A stretch of DNA of 64,000 bases from Leptidea sinapis. Taxonomy: Eukaryota; Arthropoda; Insecta; Lepidoptera; Pieridae. Where the stretch lies: assembly GCF_905404315.1 (NCBI RefSeq), contig NC_066265.1, positions 11,889,501-11,953,500 of the forward strand, in the 5' to 3' direction. A program made the position numbers and the translations under genes. Each line of letters starts with the position of its first letter. The stretch's first letter is position 1. A model generated the notes under the pieces. That model was not told the DNA's origin, did not search any database, and saw only the letters and a list, made by a program, of their open reading frames with translations. This document shows positions 59,601-64,000 of the stretch, in pieces.

Positions 59601-61110
59601 TTCTGTAGAACACAAAATATATGCAACCAAGTTTGAAAAACACACGATACGATGTCAAAACAACGCTCCAGACAAAAAAATGCGCAACTGAATTTCTGCC
59701 GCGTAAGTTCGGTAGTTATGGTGTATCTCACCCGAATACGTCGGAACGTAAATCAGTCGCGTACCTTCGGTTTAGTGTGTGTAGACCATAAACTAGGTAT
59801 ATTAGACAAATAAAATTTGAAAACAAAATCCTCCCAATTGAGCTAACCGTTCGAGTGACGTATCGTCATAAAAACTTGTATGCTTTGTTCAACTCTCAGG
59901 TGGTGGCTCCAAATTTCAAATTTTATTTGTGTATTAATCCTAGAAGTGAGGGTTATAACTTACAAAAAAATCATAATAAATTGTTAAGTATACTAGCTTA
60001 ATTGACGAACCCTGTGTGAAATTGAGGTAACTATCAGTACTGGGTCCCCGACAACAACAACACAACTTTACTTTAATTTACAAATGCGATTATTTTGATG
60101 GGCATAGTTGCAAGCTGTGAAACATTTTTCACGGTTAGATTTACTAAAATACACTACATTTACCCATTCTTTATTTCACGTGTGCGGTTCAGATCAATAC
60201 TAAATCACCACTTCCTGTGTGGTGGTCTATCGGTCACCTGTCAGAAGACATGTTAAACGCGGCTATTTCATTTCCAATACCATCTTATTTAGATTTATTT
60301 ATTTTTAGCATGATGCAAATTAGATTATAGATATATATATATATTATATACTGTTATATATATATATATATATACATACAAATCGAATAGCGATACAAAA
60401 GTAACTGTTGATCGTAGATGGGTGAAAATTTGAAGTTGTATGTATTTTTTAATGCTGACTCATAATCAAACAAATTTAAAATAAAATGTGAAAAAAATAT
60501 AAAATAAAAATTTCGTGTGGACCACCCTTAACATTTAGGGGGATGAAAAATAGATGTTGTCCGATTCTCAGACCTACCCAATATGCACTCAAAATTTCAT
60601 GAGAATCGGTCAAGCCGTTTCGGAGGAGTTCAATGTTTAACACCATGACACGAGAATGTTATATATTAGAGATATTAGAATTGACTACTAAGTTAGAGTT
60701 AAAACAATAACACTATCTTCGCGCCTCAATAAGGCTACCGGAAGCCCAAACGCTGGCAGCTATTTCGTTTAACGGATCAGCCTTGCAATCCAACGCGGTA
60801 ATGATGCCAGTATTCTTGGTACGTACCACGTAATGATAGCGTTAATTTTATGTAGTCATAGTATTCTAAATATAGTTATTTGATTCGTTTTGTTTGAATA
60901 AAAAAAAATGTGTACTGTGTAATATTGAAAAGAAGCTTATATATAAAATGATGTAGAGAGCATACTTGTAATTAAAACAAATGTTAGTCCGTATATGTTG
61001 TACTTCCGTGAATATGTCAAGCCGTTAGTTCCGAACGTCACCGGAGCTAAGCCAACCAACCTGGACAGCTTCAGTACCACCGCCAGAGGTCCTCGCACTA
61101 CCACACTCAT
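48229..61110 (-). CDS. Insect gustatory receptor, copy B, 8 exons found
   Basis: Tandem paralogue of copy A with the same role and fold. Exons 5' to 3': 61110-60966, 58388-58198, 57531-57381, 56456-56310, 52090-51923, 50866-50757, 49799-49638, 48294-48229. Six have counterparts of identical or near-identical length in copy A (145, 191, 151, 147 vs 144, 110, 162 bp). The sum is 1140 bp, giving 379 aa plus stop. The start was chosen to align with copy A (MSVVVRGPLAVVLKLSRL); an in-frame Met five codons upstream is possible. Landmarks are the TSCLVWVSNLSILMAIIVVG helix in exon 2, MLITLQLRLMVQEINITL in exon 4, LLLLLTSFFIHLVISPYYII in exon 6, IIIIEPGHQIQKE in exon 7, and the hallmark TYLVIIFQF in the last exon. 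No equivalent of copy A exon 5 was found in the 4.2-kb intron 52091-56309. Because that exon is phase 1/1, its absence keeps the frame. Confidence 0.9.
48404..48799 (-). pseudogene. LINE C-terminal fragment in Gr-B last intron
   Basis: The minus strand encodes GTLKWFGHVERMSEERMTHQ, GRPRRTFVDRIGDVLRKG and MNVEEAREVCKDRSKWHS, a conserved tail of RTE-like LINEs, 131 codons open. It lies between Gr-B exons 8 and 9, flanked by a CATA-type microsatellite and (TA)n. Confidence 0.8.
48821..48892. repeat. (TA)n microsatellite
   Basis: Nearly pure TA dinucleotide run broken by GC and CA steps. Confidence 0.9.
49942..50272 (+). mobile_element. Left-half copy of the long-TIR element (Gr-B intron 7)
   Basis: Copies the left arm of 6791-7625 from CAGGGTGCCCCAAAGTTATG through ATGAATGTTTTCCTACTTGG and stops at GATGGCCGGCC, where the first copy continues into the transposase remnant. 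Confidence 0.8.
51115..51575. repeat. LINE 3'-UTR-like repeat in Gr-B intron 6
   Basis: Same blocks and order as 34390-34645 (CTCGTGAACGGGCGCTGCTA; GAGTTTCTTGCCTTTCTTCT), here interrupted by a copy of the inverted-repeat element of 4938 at about 51300-51435. Confidence 0.6.
52495..53091. mobile_element. 597-bp MITE with GTTACGGGCAA ends
   Basis: Ends GTTACGGGCAATTTGATAA and (inverse) GTTACGGGCAACGTGATTAA; flanks ACATAT/ACATAC look like a target duplication. The interior repeats GGGCATTATTAATAATGGCC several times in both orientations. It lies in the large Gr-B intron. Confidence 0.85.
54370..54512 (+). repeat. tRNA-like SINE family, leader fragment
   Basis: TTCCCAGAAGTGAGTGAATA and AAGAGTGACATCTCAAATCA match the leader of the copies at 9075 and 41190. 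Confidence 0.45.
55203..55365 (+). repeat. tRNA-like SINE family copy
   Basis: GATCCTGTAGATGGAGCCAC, then a tRNA-like core with GGGCTCAGTTGGTAAGAGAA and arms ACTCGGA/TCCGAGT, and a degraded B-box GGGTCGAGTACC. Confidence 0.55.
55467..55770 (+). mobile_element. SINE-like retroposon, full copy (Gr-B intron)
   Basis: ACCAGTGGGAGGCTCCTTTG to CTGCTCGTCTCGTCCCTTA. Confidence 0.75.
56058..56135 (-). repeat. tRNA-like sequence, probable SINE head
   Basis: The minus strand has GCCGTGGAACAGCGGTTATC and a strong B-box/T-arm CCCAGGTTCGAGCCTGGG. The anticodon arm does not pair convincingly, so no isotype is given. Confidence 0.4.
56608..56687. repeat. (GT)n microsatellite
   Basis: GT dinucleotides with GC and TT interruptions. 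Confidence 0.9.
57048..57325 (+). mobile_element. Chimera of SINE-like 5' half and inverted-repeat element
   Basis: 57048-57212 is the SINE-like head. At GTCTCAAAGTGACAAGG it switches to GATGCCTCGTGTAGAGGCGA, part of the element of 4938-5098. Lies immediately 3' of Gr-B exon 4's upstream neighbour, in intron 3. Confidence 0.65.
57554..57857 (+). mobile_element. SINE-like retroposon, full copy (Gr-B intron 2)
   Basis: ACCGGTGAGAGGCTCCTTTG to CGTCCCTTATTTTCATAAAA, followed at once by a Jockey-like LINE 3' end. Confidence 0.75.
57870..58017 (+). mobile_element. Jockey-like LINE 3'-end copy (Gr-B intron 2)
   Basis: CACCTTCAAAAAGTACACAT, GGCCGGCAACGCTCCTGTGG and the tail CTCTTTCATAAAAAAG. Together with the preceding SINE it makes up most of the 666-bp intron. 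Confidence 0.7.
58866..58955. repeat. 330-bp dispersed repeat, partial copy 3
   Basis: GCATATGAAGTCCTGGTACA and GTTGCTAGAATGACACATGA match 8558 and 35836. Confidence 0.55.
59820..59960. repeat. tRNA-like SINE family, broken copy
   Basis: Minus-strand GGTTAGCTCAATTGGGAGG joins the leader (AACTCTCAGGTGGTGGCTCC) and the AAATTTTATTTGTGTATTAA tail; the B-box half is lost. Confidence 0.45.
60331..60375. repeat. (TA)n microsatellite
   Basis: TA run directly next to the Helitron-like element at 60380. Confidence 0.85.
60380..60669 (-). mobile_element. Helitron-like element, inverted (Gr-B intron 1)
   Basis: Inverse of 40731-41024: GTCCGATTCTCAGACCTACC and GTCAAGCCGTTTCGGAGGAG. Its terminal CTAG end is not preserved. 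Confidence 0.55.
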
Positions 61111-61146
61111 GGCCCCTATTATCAAATGGAAGTTTATATTACAAGG

Positions 61147-61449
61147 CCTTTTTTATAAAATCGAGGGACGAGACGGGCAGGACGTTCAGCTGATGGTAAT
61201 ACGCCCTACCCATTACCACTCATGATTCTTGAAAAACCCAAAAATTCTCAGCGGCACTTCCATTGCGCTCGTCACCTTGAGACATAAAATGTTAAGTTTC
61301 ATATACCCAGTAATTTCACTAGCTACGGGCGCCTTTTAGACCGAATCACAATAATGTTTACATCTACAATACTGCTTCACGGTAAAAAAGGGCGCCGTTG
61401 TGGTACCCATAATCTAGCCGGCATCCTGTGCAAAGGTGCCTCCCACTGG
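61147..61449 (-). mobile_element. SINE-like retroposon, full copy upstream of Gr-B
   Basis: GGACGAGACGGGCAGGACGT to CAAAGGTGCCTCCCACTG. It starts 37 bases upstream of the Gr-B start codon. Confidence 0.75.
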
Positions 61450-62069
61450 TGGGTGGCCTTAATAATTAAATAAATCTATAATAATTTATTAAACTATTTA
61501 AACCAATTAATCATTAATAGAAACTATCATTAAGTTTGCAGTCGACAGGTACGATGTCCATGTCTCTGTATGGCAAAACTTATCCACTGACAGAGGTACG
61601 TATTAAGATTGTATTTGGATTAAATCACATAATATACATTGACTTACCTGATTGAAACCAACGGGCGAATTCACTTAAGAAATGCTAGCAGTTTACACGT
61701 TCCGGTATTTAAAAAAAATAAAAGACTCGTATATTATAAAGTTGACGAGGAAGTTAAATCCAAGTCTGATAAAAAACATTCGGTTTAGTTGTGTCATATT
61801 GATTTATTTAACTGTAATATTTAGGGTTCGATGAGGATGAGGGAAAGCTTAGTAAGGACGTAAATGATTTATTATTATACAATTATTTTACTAAACTTTT
61901 AATCATAATAATATTTCAAACGAGGAAAGATTTGATTGTTTGTTTGTATTAAATAGGGTCCGAAACTATTGAAGCGATTTGAAAAATTCTGTCACTGTTG
62001 GAAAGCTACACTATCACGGTGTAAAAACATTTGCTAAAATATTCTTTATATCGCGTGCGCTGCGAAAAG

Positions 62070-62342
62070 TATTTTTATTTATGAAAATAAGGGACGAGAC
62101 GAGCAGGACGAGTAATTGATACGCCCTGCCCACTACAATGCAGTGCCGCTCAGGATTCTTCAAAAACCGAAAAATTCTGAGCGGCACTACAATTGCGCTC
62201 GTCACCTTGAGACATAAGACGTTAAGTCTCATTTGTCCAGTAATTTCACTAGTTTACACCATTACTGCTTCACATTAGATATAGGCGCAGTTTTGGTACC
62301 CATAATCTAACCGGCTTCCTGTGCAAAGGAGCCTCCCACTGG
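62070..62342 (-). mobile_element. SINE-like retroposon copy
   Basis: ATGAAAATAAGGGACGAGAC to CAAAGGAGCCTCCCACTGG, with an internal deletion near 62250. Confidence 0.75.
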
Positions 62343-62667
62343 TTGATAATAGAATAAAATAAGGTACCTACTTCGACTTTGCAGAACACATTATTATATA
62401 CAAAATGTGTCTTTTATTTTAAAAGTTTAATTGAAATGTCACTTCTATGTGCTCAGTATTTTGTGAGGACGAAGTCGCGGGGTATCAGCTACTATTGAAC
62501 ATCCGTACACGAAAATCTTAAATAATAATAAACATTTTAATAAACTACCTATTTGAGTCTATTGGTTTTATATTAGCCGATACTGACCCGACTGACTTTG
62601 TTCTGTTCAAAATAAAAACAACTTACGAGAGGGATTTCGTGAAATCCTTAAAGTTCTGAGCTTTTTT

Positions 62668-62765
62668 TCCACATGTCACCTGGTGTTAAATGATCACCGC
62701 CACCCACATTCTCTGCAACACCAGAGAAAGCACAGGAGCGTTGCCGGCCTTTAAAGAAAGCGACC
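62668..62765 (-). mobile_element. Jockey-like LINE 3'-end fragment
   Basis: GTCACCTGGTGTTAAATGAT to GGAGCGTTGCCGGCCTTTAA; the A-tail is lost. Confidence 0.65.
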
Positions 62766-62892
62766 TCTACTTGGTGAAAGTAATATTCCTACCAAATTTC
62801 AAATCTCTACGCCTAATGGTTCCAGAGATATCGTGATGAGTCAATACATAAGTAGAAACCTCTTATATATATATAAATATATATATATTTAT

Positions 62893-63235
62893 ATTTTTTT
62901 TATGGAATAGGAGGACAAACGAGCGTACGGGTCACCTGGTGTTAAGTGATCACCGTCGCCCACAATCTCTTGCAACACCAGAGGAATCACAAGAGCGTTG
63001 CCGGCCTTTAAGGAAGGTGTACGCGCTTTTTTTGATGGTACCCATGTCGTATCGTCCCGGAAACACCGCACAAGGAAGCTCATTCCACAGCTTTGTAGTA
63101 CGTGGAAGAAAGCTCCTTGAAAACCGCACTGTGGAGAACCGCCAACATCCAGATGGTGGGGATGATATCCTAATTTGTAGCGTGTCGTGCGAAGGTGGAA
63201 TTCGGCGGCAGGAATCAGATTGAAATATATACTCG
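62893..63235 (-). mobile_element. Jockey-like LINE 3'-end, best copy
   Basis: The minus strand encodes RFSRSFLPRTTKLWNELPCA and VFPGRYDMGT, then the 3' UTR and A-tail at 62893. About 340 bases, the cleanest copy of the family here. Confidence 0.85.
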
Positions 63236-63545
63236 TATAGGTATAAGTTGCGTCGGAAGGGCAAGCGACCTAATTATGTATATCTTCGCATGTCCGGGCT
63301 ACTTCAGTTGGCGCTGGTAAACTGGCGACGACAGGAAATGTCACAAGTATGTAGGTCGCAGTGAGTCTTCCATTGGTAGTAGATACACTTGGCCTATGGG
63401 GCCCAGAGATGCAGCATTTGTAAAAAGTACGATTTACGCGTCTCAATAGAGCCACTGAAAACCCAAGCGCTGACAACATGATTTGGGTCCTTTGTGGCCG
63501 TTCCCAATAATCAGTGTATCTCTTACTTGAGATAAAAATCGTACG

Positions 63546-63726
63546 TATAGCTTACCAGCGATAGAAGTTTGTATGAAAATTGCAATTCACGCGTCCCAAT
63601 ATGAGGCGATAAGAATAACTTATCGGATATATTGGGACAGCTTCAGATTATTGACAGCTAATTACTGGCAGTAGAAGGTACTAATTTATCTCTATCTGTA
63701 GATAGTATATTGGGAACGGCCGTTAG
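63546..63726. repeat. MITE-like repeat, copy 2
   Basis: Copy of 19798-19950 with a 30-base extra segment (CAGATTATTGACAGCTAATT region). Confidence 0.65.
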
Positions 63727-63839
63727 TCAAGCTAATATTCTATTAATCAGCCTAACTATCCAACTCTAAAATGAAAATTTTTGATTGTTAACTATAAAAG
63801 CAACATTTTATAATTCTTATACATAATTATTGGGGTTGA

Positions 63840-63930
63840 TCGAAGGGCTTAGCATACTATTAACTGTTATATAAATCCTGTAAGTGAAGCCACAACTGGA
63901 GAGTTGAACAAATAAACGACAAGATTTGTG
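63840..63930 (+). repeat. tRNA-like SINE family, leader fragment
   Basis: ATTATTGGGGTTGATCGAAG, then ATCCTGTAAGTGAAGCCACA and GAGAGTTGAACAA, the leader seen at 9120 and 55210. Confidence 0.45.
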
Positions 63931-64000
63931 AACGATATGATATCAGCTAAACAGCTTAGCGGAAAAATTTGCTGAGCTCAGAGAGCATGTGACTTTACGA

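Noticed and set aside
59272..59691. 139-codon plus-strand open frame
   Set aside because: No motif, no splice partners, composition like surrounding non-coding; overlaps low-complexity words such as repeated CGATCGACC. Not supported as a gene.
1..64000. CRISPR array, operon or bacterial defence system
   Set aside because: Sequence is eukaryotic: spliced genes, LINEs, SINEs, no regularly spaced repeats with unique spacers and no bacterial gene organisation.

Overview
This is an AT-rich, intron-rich, repeat-dense animal nuclear sequence. It is most likely from a moth or butterfly. The basis is two insect-type gustatory receptor genes, short exons in long TE-filled introns, and many degraded non-LTR, SINE-like, Helitron-like and MITE families of the kind common in lepidopteran genomes. 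The order call is inference; no search could be run.

Four protein-coding genes can be assembled exon by exon, with GT/AG boundaries and compatible phases. (1) 4257-14171, minus: histone deacetylase 3, seven coding exons, 435 codons, all catalytic motifs intact. (2) 21881-29039, plus: a phosphatidylethanolamine-binding protein, four exons, 207 codons. (3) 31685-44338, minus: a seven-helix gustatory receptor, nine exons, 413 codons (Gr-A). (4) 48229-61110, minus: a second gustatory receptor, eight exons found, 379 codons (Gr-B). Gr-A and Gr-B are tandem paralogues sharing every intron position and phase that can be compared. The main structural difference is a 105-bp phase-1/phase-1 loop exon present in Gr-A and not found in Gr-B.

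Almost everything else is transposable-element debris. Families recur across the window: (i) a Jockey-like LINE 3' end, in eleven copies; (ii) a SINE-like retroposon with an A-rich tail, in about twelve copies; (iii) a second LINE 3' end, in three copies; (iv) RTE-like LINE C-termini; (v) a long-terminal-inverted-repeat element with a transposase remnant; (vi) Helitron-like elements ending in CTAG; (vii) a tRNA-like SINE family; and (viii) several palindromic MITEs. Many sit inside introns, and some are nested in one another.

The 1-4256, 14172-21880, 29040-31684, 44339-48228 and 61111-64000 stretches hold no gene I can support, apart from a possible orphan first exon near 17849. HDAC3 (nuclear co-repressor enzyme), PEBP (lipid/ligand-binding protein) and the two chemoreceptors have no evident functional link; this looks like ordinary eukaryotic neighbourhood rather than a pathway cluster.
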